From positions 1 through 5,726 of the forward strand of contig JAKSQA010000078.1 of the NCBI GenBank assembly GCA_024404335.1: DNA of 5,726 nucleotides, in the 5' to 3' direction. The notes beneath the pieces were generated by a model. That model worked only from the letters and a program-made list of their open reading frames with translations, did not search any database and was not told the origin of the DNA. Shown piece after piece: positions 1 through 4,810 of this stretch (its first letter is position 1; each line of letters begins with the position of its first letter). Both the position numbers and the translations under genes were made by a program. This DNA comes from Mailhella sp. GTDB taxonomy: Bacteria > Desulfobacterota > Desulfovibrionia > Desulfovibrionales > Desulfovibrionaceae.

Positions 1-1
1 C

Positions 2-136
2 TCCACAGGGGAACCCGCCACCCTCACCCCCGACGAGCACCAGAAGGTCATGAAGATCGTCATCGACCAGGCCAAGAAGGCCAAGGTCGTCTGCGGTGCG
101 GGAAGCAACTGCACCCGCGAGGCCGTGGGCCTGTAG
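2..136 (+). CDS. dapA: 4-hydroxy-tetrahydrodipicolinate synthase (DapA), internal fragment
   Basis: DapA condenses pyruvate with aspartate semialdehyde in the cytoplasmic lysine/diaminopimelate pathway. This frame enters from the left edge and gives 44 residues that align without gaps to about residues 44-87 of E. coli DapA. It shows STGEPATL (family TTGESATL, the active-site Thr pair, here Ser-Thr), then DEH, then CGAGSNCTREAVGL (family AGTGxNxTxEAI). The frame then meets TAG at 134-136, which belongs to the neighbouring ispG sequence and is not a natural DapA end. The catalytic Tyr and the Schiff-base Lys, near residues 133 and 161 in E. coli, are therefore absent. The N-terminus lies outside the window. 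Codon third positions are strongly GC, like the neighbours. It is the only gene here on the plus strand. Identity is fairly certain. As it stands it cannot encode a working enzyme. Confidence 0.75.
   Translation, partial: STGEPATLTPDEHQKVMKIVIDQAKKAKVVCGAGSNCTREAVGL
130..136. other. Breakpoint joining dapA and ispG fragments
   Basis: Left of this point the plus strand reads as DapA. Right of it the minus strand reads as IspG. Both homologies end within a few bases of each other: DapA at ...EAVGL, with the Leu codon at 131-133, and IspG at ...IEPYR, with the Arg codon at 130-132. The bases CCTG (130-133) fit both genes, so the joint may lie in a short microhomology. No inverted repeat, target duplication or transposase is seen at the joint. 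It could be a true inversion or deletion in the genome, or an assembly or amplification chimera. The sequence alone cannot tell which. Confidence 0.7.
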
Positions 137-699
137 GGTTCGATGGTGGGGCGGACCGACGAGGACTTGAGGGATATCTTGGTGTCGTAGAATCCGCGCT
201 TCTCAAGCATGGCGACATGGCGGAGGGCGCTTTCCACAAGCGCCTCCGGCGTGGGGCCGCCGAACTTCTCAAGAAGCTCCTTCTCCACCGAGCCGCTGTT
301 GACGCCTACGCGGATGACGGCGCCGTTCGCCTTCGCGGCGGCGGCCACGGAGTCGACGGGCCCGCTGCCGCCGATGTTGCCGGGATTGATGCGGAGCCCA
401 CGCAGGCCGGCGTCGAGCGCGGCCAGGGCGAGCCTGTAGTCGAAGTGTATGTCGGCGATGAGCGGTACGGGGGAGGCTGCGGCGATGCGCTTCAGCGCCT
501 CCGCCGCCTTCATGTCGGGCACGGCGAGGCGCACGATCTCGCACCCGGCGGCATGGAGCCGCCCGATCTGGCCGAGAGTGGATTCGACGTCGCGCGTGTC
601 GGTGTTGCACATGCTCTGCACGACGACCGGGCTTCCGCCGCCGATGGGCACGCCCCCGAGGTTCAGACGCCTGGTGGTGTTTCGATGGATGGACTGCAT
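130..699 (-). CDS. ispG: 4-hydroxy-3-methylbut-2-enyl diphosphate synthase (IspG/GcpE), C-terminally truncated
   Basis: IspG is the [4Fe-4S] enzyme that reduces methylerythritol cyclodiphosphate to HMBPP, the penultimate step of the MEP isoprenoid pathway. The start ATG (697-699) has an AGGGA ribosome site 5 nt upstream. Residues 1-190 match the N-terminal TIM-barrel of E. coli IspG: VQSMCNTDT (27-35), ADIHFDYRLAL (82-92), LRINPGNIG (102-110), VGVNSGSVEKEL (131-142), ALVESALRH (153-161) and KISLKSS (174-180). After IEPYR (186-190) the match stops. The frame stays open to position 1, but that tail is the antisense of the dapA fragment and has no IspG character. The C-terminal half with the three cluster-binding cysteines is missing, so the product would be inactive. 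A gene caller would report a 233-codon open-ended CDS over 1-699. The family is certain; the cause of the truncation is not. Confidence 0.93.
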
Positions 700-718
700 G
701 GGATTCCCTGGCGAGTTA

Positions 719-748
719 ACGGCCGGCACGGCCGTGCGGATCTTCCGC
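719..748 (-). promoter_or_regulatory. Tandem hairpins in the ispG leader
   Basis: Read on the minus strand, two stems lie back to back before the ispG ribosome site. The first is GCGGA-AGA-TCCGC (748 to 736). The second is ACGGCCG-TGC-CGGCCGT (735 to 719), a perfect 7-bp stem. A perfect 12-bp palindrome, GCACGGCCGTGC (726-737), overlaps both and offers an alternative fold. No U-tract follows, so this is not a terminator. It may be leader RNA structure or a protein-binding palindrome; no known family is recognised. Confidence 0.4.
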
Positions 749-760
749 ATCGCTCGGTAA

Positions 761-788
761 GGTATAGCAGGGTTTCAGGCGATTGTAA
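761..788 (-). promoter_or_regulatory. Candidate promoter for ispG
   Basis: On the minus strand a -10-like TATACC (761-766), preceded by TGC as an extended -10, lies 16 bp from a poor -35-like TTACAA (783-788). It sits in a locally AT-rich patch 62 bp before the ispG ATG. An alternative -35, TTGATT (787-792), gives a 20-bp spacer. If used, the transcript would start near 754, just before the tandem hairpins. Confidence 0.35.
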
Positions 789-843
789 TCAAAAATAGCG
801 GCTTCCCTTCCGGCAGTATGGATGGCGGACCGTGCGGAGACGG

Positions 844-875
844 AAAAAGGCCCGTCCCCTTTGGGGGCGGGCCTT
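844..875 (-). terminator. Rho-independent terminator after the SLOG-like gene
   Basis: On the minus strand, AAGGCCCGCCCCC, a 3-nt AAA loop and GGGGACGGGCCTT form a 13-position stem (863-875 with 847-859) with one A·C mismatch, followed by TTTs from the A-run at 844-848. It begins 19 bp after the stop codon at 895, the expected place for ending the leftward gene. On the plus strand the stem has a G·U pair but no U-tract. Confidence 0.85.
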
Positions 876-894
876 CATTCCGGAATAGGGAGGC

Positions 895-1449
895 CTAGCG
901 GTTGAAGGAGCGGGCGTAGAGCTCCACGATGGCGCGGCGGCCGTTGGCTTCGAGGAAGCGGGTGCCGGTGGCCGTGAAGTGGGTGTGCTTGATGACGGGA
1001 TCGTCCTTCTTGACCCATTCGTCGTTGATCCAGCGGAACCATGCGTCGCGGGACTGGTCGAAGACAAGCAGGGGCTTGTTGCACAGCTTGGCGAATTCGG
1101 CGCCCCAGCCGGTGCCGCCCTTGACGGTCTTGTCTTCCTGGATCTCGCCGATGACGATGACTTCGCTGCCGCTGCTCACCTGCCAGCAGATGGACTGGAG
1201 GACTTTGCGGAACAGGGGGGCGCGGGTGTATTCGCGGCCCATGAGACGGGAGACATAGGTCATGCTGACGTCTTTGAGGGCGAGCTCGTCCTGGGTGAGC
1301 ACGCGGACGCCGCGGGAGCGTTCGATCTGATGGCCTTCGAAGCTGTAGTTGACTTCCTCAATGCCCCAGGCTTCAGCCTGGGCGCCGAAGAACTGTTCAG
1401 CACCGGCAGCGCCGCCGCTGAAGAGAACGCACTGTTTCGGATCGAGCAT
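895..1449 (-). CDS. Uncharacterised SLOG/LOG-like Rossmann-fold protein, 184 aa
   Basis: This is a soluble protein with no signal peptide or membrane segment. The start is well supported by GGAGGA (1454-1459) 4 nt before the ATG. Visible motifs are an N-terminal strand followed by a glycine loop, VLFSGGAAGAE (8-18); a second strand, EVIVIGEI (96-103); and GGTGWGAEFAKLCNKP-LLVFDQ (111-132), then DAWFRW (135-140). A beta strand with SGG near the start plus a later GGTGxGxE helix and a KPxxVFD strand is typical of SLOG/LOG nucleotide-binding Rossmann proteins (DprA, LOG and YpsA relatives). I infer that class from pattern only and name no substrate. The lysine-decarboxylase-like PGGxGTxxE motif of true LOG proteins is not present in that exact form. 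It lies between a lipoprotein gene (57-bp gap) and ispG, and is followed by its own terminator. Function unknown. Confidence 0.85.
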   Translation of the reverse strand: MLDPKQCVLFSGGAAGAEQFFGAQAEAWGIEEVNYSFEGHQIERSRGVRVLTQDELALKDVSMTYVSRLMGREYTRAPLFRKVLQSICWQVSSGSEVIVIGEIQEDKTVKGGTGWGAEFAKLCNKPLLVFDQSRDAWFRWINDEWVKKDDPVIKHTHFTATGTRFLEANGRRAIVELYARSFNR

Positions 1450-1478
1450 CTGGTCCTCCAGAGTGATGAATGTTTTGG

Positions 1479-1496
1479 AAAAGGGCGGTGCGCCCT
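1479..1496 (-). terminator. Weak intrinsic terminator or attenuating hairpin after the lipoprotein gene
   Basis: On the minus strand AGGGCG-CAC-CGCCCT (1482-1496) is a perfect 6-bp stem with a 3-nt loop, followed by TTTT (A-run 1479-1482). It starts 11 bp after the lipoprotein stop codon at 1507 and lies 30 bp before the next gene. The U-tract is short, so some read-through into the SLOG-like gene is likely. Confidence 0.5.
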
Positions 1497-1506
1497 GATG
1501 TCCGGA

Positions 1507-1983
1507 TTATCGGGGTTCGATACGGCGGGTGCCGTCCTGGCTGACCAGGACGCGTACGGCCTGGCCGGAATAAATGGGAGGCGTGGCACCCTGGACGACG
1601 GTTTCCTCGGCACCGTTCTCATACTGGACGGTGATCTCAAGGCCGGTCTGATGGCCGGTGGCGTGGCCTATGCCCGCGCCGGCGGCTCCGCCGAGGAGGG
1701 CTCCGCCGAGAGTGGCGAGGGTGCGGCCCGAGTGGTGTCCCATGGTGCTGCCGATGACGCCGCCGGCGACGGCGCCTATCACGCCGCCCATCGTCTGCCT
1801 TTCGGAGGTGTCACTGGAAATGTTCACCTGCCTGACGGCGACGGCGGTGGCGTTGTAGGTCGTCATGGACTGGCGTGCTTCATAGGCTGAATAGGAATCG
1901 CCGCCGAGCTGGGGGCCGCAGCCGGAAAGGGCCGGGACGGCGAGGACGGCGAGAAGAAGGGCTGCCGAAGTGCGGAAGGACAT
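1507..1983 (-). CDS. SlyB/Pcp-like glycine-zipper lipoprotein, 158 aa
   Basis: This is probably an outer-membrane lipoprotein of the SlyB/PcpL (17 kDa antigen-like) family, which is linked to envelope integrity. It has a type II signal peptide: basic MSFRTS, a hydrophobic run to residue 18, and the lipobox LSGC with lipidated Cys22. The +2 residue is Gly, not Asp, which predicts outer-membrane sorting by the Lol rule. A mature linker (23-64) leads to a glycine zipper at 65-110 with GGVIGAVAGGVIG and GGALLGGAAGAGIG repeats, forming two membrane-associating hairpins. A C-terminal beta segment (114-158) contains ITVQYENG and GQAVRVLV, as in SlyB. Length fits the family. The start is fixed by GAGGAG 6 nt upstream of ATG. 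A -10-like box lies at 2019-2024. The gene symbol is left open because the family has many paralogues. Confidence 0.9.
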   Translation of the reverse strand: MSFRTSAALLLAVLAVPALSGCGPQLGGDSYSAYEARQSMTTYNATAVAVRQVNISSDTSERQTMGGVIGAVAGGVIGSTMGHHSGRTLATLGGALLGGAAGAGIGHATGHQTGLEITVQYENGAEETVVQGATPPIYSGQAVRVLVSQDGTRRIEPR

Positions 1984-2018
1984 GATCTGCTCCTCAAAGG
2001 GATTAATACGATGCCCCC

Positions 2019-2024
2019 ATCATA
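2019..2024 (-). promoter_or_regulatory. Candidate -10 box for the lipoprotein gene
   Basis: TATGAT on the minus strand matches the sigma-70 -10 consensus at 5 of 6 positions and lies 35 bp upstream of the lipoprotein ATG. No good -35 box is found 16-18 bp upstream (the best is CTGGAC), so it may need an activator or be fortuitous. Confidence 0.4.
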
Positions 2025-2083
2025 ACCAGCTTGCGGCGAAAGTCCAGTTAAAGCACCCGGAGCGTATGCTTCAAAAGGTTTCA

Positions 2084-2107
2084 GGGGCGGGAGCGGGCCG
2101 GGGAGGG
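2084..2107 (+). other. G-quadruplex-capable G-run cluster
   Basis: Five G-runs of 3-4 lie within 24 bases on the plus strand (2084-2087, 2089-2091, 2095-2097, 2100-2103, 2105-2107) with loops of 1-3 nt. This satisfies the usual G3+N1-7 rule. It is in the non-coding gap, about 60 bp upstream of the lipoprotein -10 box, on the template strand for leftward transcription. High background GC makes such runs more likely by chance. Confidence 0.5.
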
Positions 2108-2130
2108 CGGAGTCCGGGAGGCCGGCGGCG

Positions 2131-2158
2131 AAAAAAAAGCCCCGGATGCCGGGGCTTT
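2131..2158 (-). terminator. Strong rho-independent terminator of the RRM gene
   Basis: On the minus strand AAAGCCCCGG-CAT-CCGGGGCTTT is a perfect 10-bp stem with a 3-nt loop (2136-2158), followed by an unbroken run of eight Ts (A-run 2131-2138, partly inside the stem). It starts 24 bp after the RRM stop codon. This isolates the RRM transcript from the lipoprotein gene downstream. Confidence 0.93.
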
Positions 2159-2182
2159 GATTCCGAACCGATTCAGTACGGA

Positions 2183-2446
2183 TTAGTAGCGGGGACGGGG
2201 AGCGCGGGGCTTCGCCTCGTTCACGCGCAGGGTGCGGCCGCCGAAGCTGCTGCCTTCGAGAGCTTCAATAGCCTTTGCGGCATCGGCGTCTTCCATTTCA
2301 ACGAATCCGAAGCCGCGGGCGCGGCCGGTTTCACGGTCGTTGACCAGCTTGACGGAGAGCACGGCGCCGTACTCAGCGAAAAGATCCTTCACCTGCTCTT
2401 CGGTGGCGGACCAGGGAAGATTGCCGACATAGATAGACTTGGCCAT
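2183..2446 (-). CDS. Small RRM-domain RNA-binding protein, 87 aa
   Basis: This is a single RNA recognition motif covering nearly the whole protein. It would bind single-stranded RNA in the cytoplasm. RNP2 is IYVGNL (5-10) and RNP1 is RGFGFVEM (44-51). The three RNA-stacking aromatics (Tyr6, Phe46, Phe48) are all present. The order beta1 (4-8), helix 1 (15-26), beta2/3 (29-51), helix 2 (55-64) and beta4 (71-76) is complete. A short basic tail, KPRAPRPRY (79-87), follows. Length fits bacterial Rbp proteins (about 80-110 aa), some of which respond to cold or act as RNA chaperones; a cold role here is only inferred. Start: ATG with GAGG about 8 nt upstream. It appears monocistronic, with its own promoter, a leader of about 70 nt with a hairpin, and a strong terminator. 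Confidence 0.95.
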   Translation of the reverse strand: MAKSIYVGNLPWSATEEQVKDLFAEYGAVLSVKLVNDRETGRARGFGFVEMEDADAAKAIEALEGSSFGGRTLRVNEAKPRAPRPRY

Positions 2447-2488
2447 GAGAAAACCTCACAAGATAGGAAACTGAATACACACCCTGCG

Positions 2489-2507
2489 TGGGCAACACGA
2501 TTGCCCA
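2489..2507 (-). promoter_or_regulatory. Leader inverted repeat upstream of the RRM gene
   Basis: TGGGCAA (2489-2495), a 5-nt spacer and TTGCCCA (2501-2507) form a perfect 7-bp inverted repeat 42 bp before the RRM start codon. If the promoter at 2526-2556 is used, the repeat lies inside the 5' leader and folds as an RNA hairpin. Otherwise it could be a DNA operator. It has no U-tract. Confidence 0.5.
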
Positions 2508-2525
2508 GAGTTATGCTCCTGATTT

Positions 2526-2556
2526 TCTATATGCCTTCAAGAATACATCAAGTCAA
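2526..2556 (-). promoter_or_regulatory. Candidate promoter for the RRM gene
   Basis: On the minus strand TTGACT (2551-2556, 5 of 6 to consensus -35) precedes TATAGA (2526-2531, 4 of 6 to consensus -10) with a long 19-bp spacer; CATATA gives 17 bp. The box lies in an AT-rich island of about 70 bp (roughly 2511-2580) that stands out from the GC-rich surroundings. The predicted start is near 2519, leaving a leader of about 72 nt. Confidence 0.5.
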
Positions 2557-2609
2557 TGTAAAATTGGTAAATTTTTCTCATCCGCGGAGGGCGTCGGCCA
2601 CGGCGGGGC

Positions 2610-4784
2610 TCACTGCTGCCGGCGTTTGAACATCTTCTCCAGGTCGCCCCTGTCGAGGACGACGGCGCACGGACGGCCGTGGGGGCAGAAGTCGGGCTCC
2701 TCGCAGGCGAGCCATTCGTGGACGAGATGGAGGGCGTCGTCGGGTGTGAGGCTCTGCCCCGCGCGTACCGCCGTATGGCATGCGTGGTATATCCACCGGC
2801 TTTCCAGGTCGTCGGCCCTGCCGGCGAGCACCTCCCTAAGGAAGTCCCCCGCCTCGCGCCTGTCCATCTCGGGAGGCATCGCGGAGACGACGCACCTGCC
2901 GTCACGGCACGATGCCTCGAAGCCGAGCCTTCCCAGCTCCCCGGCCTTTTCCAGGAACCGCTCCGCCTCGGAGGGGTGGAGGCCGAGTTCCAGGGGGACG
3001 AGGAGGGGGCGGGCTGTGCCGCGCGATCCGGCGTTCCTGAAGCGTTCGTAGAAGACGCGTTCCTGCATGGCGTGCTGGTCCAGGAGCAGCAGCGAATCGC
3101 CGTTCTGCGATACGACGAGGTAGGTGCCTGCGATCTGCCCGAGGAAGCGGAAGCCGTCGGGGCCGGCAGCCGGTGCCGGCTGCGCCTCCGCTCCGTCATG
3201 CCGGGCATCCCGGCTGTCCAGGGGGAGCCCTTCTGCGCTCCGGACGGGGGCGCCGCCGCCGAACCGGTCCCGTGCGCGGGACGGACGGTTCCCTTCTTCC
3301 GCGGAGCCGGCTCTGCGGGAGCTCGGGGGCGTGCCGGCCGGCTCTGATCCTGGGGCGGTGGGACGGGGGCTGCCGTCCTGTTCCGATTCGGGGACAGGAT
3401 CCGGGGAAAAGAGTGGCTGCGGGGCTGCGCGGGGCTCCTTCCGGGGAGCGGCTGCCGGAGCGCGGCCTTCAGAAGGGCCGCCGTCGGACCGTCCGCCGAA
3501 GGGCGCGGGCTCGGGAGCCCCTTCGGGCAGGAGCCCGGCGAAAAGATCGCTGCCCGGCGCCGTGTCCTCATGGAGCATGCCGCCGCCCTCCTGGCGGGGG
3601 GCAGGTCCGAAGGGGGACCGGGCTTCCCGGCGGGGCATGACGCGGACGGCGTCGGCTTCCCCCCAGAATCCCAGAGGCCTGGGGGCGGGGCGCTCACTGC
3701 CGGAGGCGGCATCGCCGGGCGTGCCGTGCCCTGGGTCATCGGCGGTGAATGACGCGTTCTCGAAGCGGGCGGAGGGCAGGGGGGCGCAGGCGAGGGCGGT
3801 GCCGAAGGCCTTGAGCACGGCGGAGAAGACGGCCTGCTCGTCGCGGAAGCGGACCTCGTTCTTGGCAGGGTGGACATTGACGTCGACCTCCTCCGCAGGA
3901 AGCTCGAGGAAGAGTACGGTCTGGGGATAGTCGCGGCTTGTGAGCCTGCCCTGGTAGGCCTGGCGGACGGCCTTCATGAGCAGCCTGTCGTTGACGGCCC
4001 TTCCGTTGACATAGAAGCGCATGCGGTCGGCCCGGGGCTGCGATGAGGACGGGTCGGATGCGAGGCCGTGCAGGCGCATGCCGTTTTCGGTGATGTCGAA
4101 GGGGCGGAGCGCCTCGGCAACCGTCGGCGGCCAGAGGCGTGCAAGCCTGCGGAGGAGCGTCTGCCCCGCATCGAAGCGGATGAGCTCGCGCCCTCCGCTG
4201 GTGAGCGTGAATGCTGCGTCGGTGCGGGCGAGGGCTATCCGCGTGAAGAGCTCCTGGGCCTTCTTCAGCTCTGTGGCGGGCGTCTTGAGGAACTTGAGGC
4301 GCGCCGGCACGTTGGAGAAGAGCTCCGCGACTTCGACGACCGTGCCCTTCCTGCGGGCTGCCGGGGATATGGAACCCGCCCGGCCGAAGACGATGTCCAG
4401 TGAGGCGGCTTCGCCGGGGGCGCCGCTGTCGGAAAGGGGGGCTGATGTCATGCGGAACCGGGAGACGGAGGCGATGCTGGGGAGGGCCTCGCCGCGGAAT
4501 CCGTAGGAGCTGATCCTCATGAGGTCGGAAAGCTCCGCGATCTTGCTGGTGGCGTGCCTGGTGACGGCGAGCTCGAGCTGGTCGGCGTCTATGCCCCTGC
4601 CGTCATCGGTGACGCGGATGAGCGTCTGGCCTCCGTTCTCCAGCTCGACGGTGATCTCATGGGCACCGGCGTCGAGGCTGTTCTCCATGAGCTCCTTGAC
4701 GACGCTCGCAGGGCGTTCCACCACCTCGCCGGCGGCGATCTGGTTGGCGAGTTCGGGGGGGAGGAGCTTGATTGAGCGTTTCAT
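2610..4784 (-). CDS. mutL: DNA mismatch repair protein MutL, endonuclease type, 724 aa
   Basis: MutL couples MutS mismatch recognition to strand removal. The N-terminal GHKL ATPase is complete: KELMENSLDAGA with catalytic Glu31 and Mg-binding Asn35, DDGRG (60-64), RHATSK (76-81), YGFRGEAL (94-101), and DVNVHPAKNEVRF (301-313) with the ATP-sensing Lys308. A Pro/Ala/Gly/Ser-rich linker spans about 335-542. The C-terminal dimerisation domain carries the nicking endonuclease motif DQHAMQERVFYE (569-580, DQHAx2Ex4E), ACHTAVRAG (668-676) and CPHGRP (700-705). This MutL should therefore nick DNA itself, as in bacteria without MutH. The usual clamp-binding Gln (E. coli QPLLIP) is Arg592 here (RPLLVP). 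At 724 aa it is about 100 longer than E. coli or B. subtilis MutL, mainly in the linker. Start: ATG with GAGGG about 4 nt upstream. It follows the exonuclease gene by 26 bp, probably in one operon. Confidence 0.98.
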   Translation of the reverse strand: MKRSIKLLPPELANQIAAGEVVERPASVVKELMENSLDAGAHEITVELENGGQTLIRVTDDGRGIDADQLELAVTRHATSKIAELSDLMRISSYGFRGEALPSIASVSRFRMTSAPLSDSGAPGEAASLDIVFGRAGSISPAARRKGTVVEVAELFSNVPARLKFLKTPATELKKAQELFTRIALARTDAAFTLTSGGRELIRFDAGQTLLRRLARLWPPTVAEALRPFDITENGMRLHGLASDPSSSQPRADRMRFYVNGRAVNDRLLMKAVRQAYQGRLTSRDYPQTVLFLELPAEEVDVNVHPAKNEVRFRDEQAVFSAVLKAFGTALACAPLPSARFENASFTADDPGHGTPGDAASGSERPAPRPLGFWGEADAVRVMPRREARSPFGPAPRQEGGGMLHEDTAPGSDLFAGLLPEGAPEPAPFGGRSDGGPSEGRAPAAAPRKEPRAAPQPLFSPDPVPESEQDGSPRPTAPGSEPAGTPPSSRRAGSAEEGNRPSRARDRFGGGAPVRSAEGLPLDSRDARHDGAEAQPAPAAGPDGFRFLGQIAGTYLVVSQNGDSLLLLDQHAMQERVFYERFRNAGSRGTARPLLVPLELGLHPSEAERFLEKAGELGRLGFEASCRDGRCVVSAMPPEMDRREAGDFLREVLAGRADDLESRWIYHACHTAVRAGQSLTPDDALHLVHEWLACEEPDFCPHGRPCAVVLDRGDLEKMFKRRQQ

Positions 4785-4810
4785 GAGTCCCTCTGCGGAA
4801 AACGGTCGGG

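Noticed and set aside
1..129. Extension of IspG to the left edge as a genuine novel C-terminal domain
   Set aside because: The frame is open, but the plus strand here is an unmistakable DapA segment, so the minus-strand reading is accidental.
217..798. 193-codon plus-strand frame opposite ispG
   Set aside because: It is fully antisense to a clear IspG and has no recognisable motif.
979..1890. Long 303-codon plus-strand open frame spanning two genes and the gap between them
   Set aside because: It is antisense to the SLOG-like and lipoprotein genes, crosses their terminator region, has Gly/Ala/Asp-rich composition typical of the complement of GC-rich codons, and matches no family I know.
700..2609. 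tRNA, other structured RNA, CRISPR repeats or insertion-sequence ends in the three gaps (700-894, 1984-2182, 2447-2609)
   Set aside because: No cloverleaf, direct repeat array, terminal inverted repeats or transposase fragments were seen; the palindromes found are explained as terminators or leader stems.
2537..3877. 446-codon minus-strand frame in another frame of mutL
   Set aside because: Its product is a Pro/Ser/Arg-rich shadow of MutL with no domain motif; mutL covers the same DNA with complete conserved motifs.
3124..3930. 268-codon plus-strand frame inside mutL
   Set aside because: It is antisense to the MutL linker. Low stop frequency follows from the very high GC there, and no motif or ribosome site supports it.
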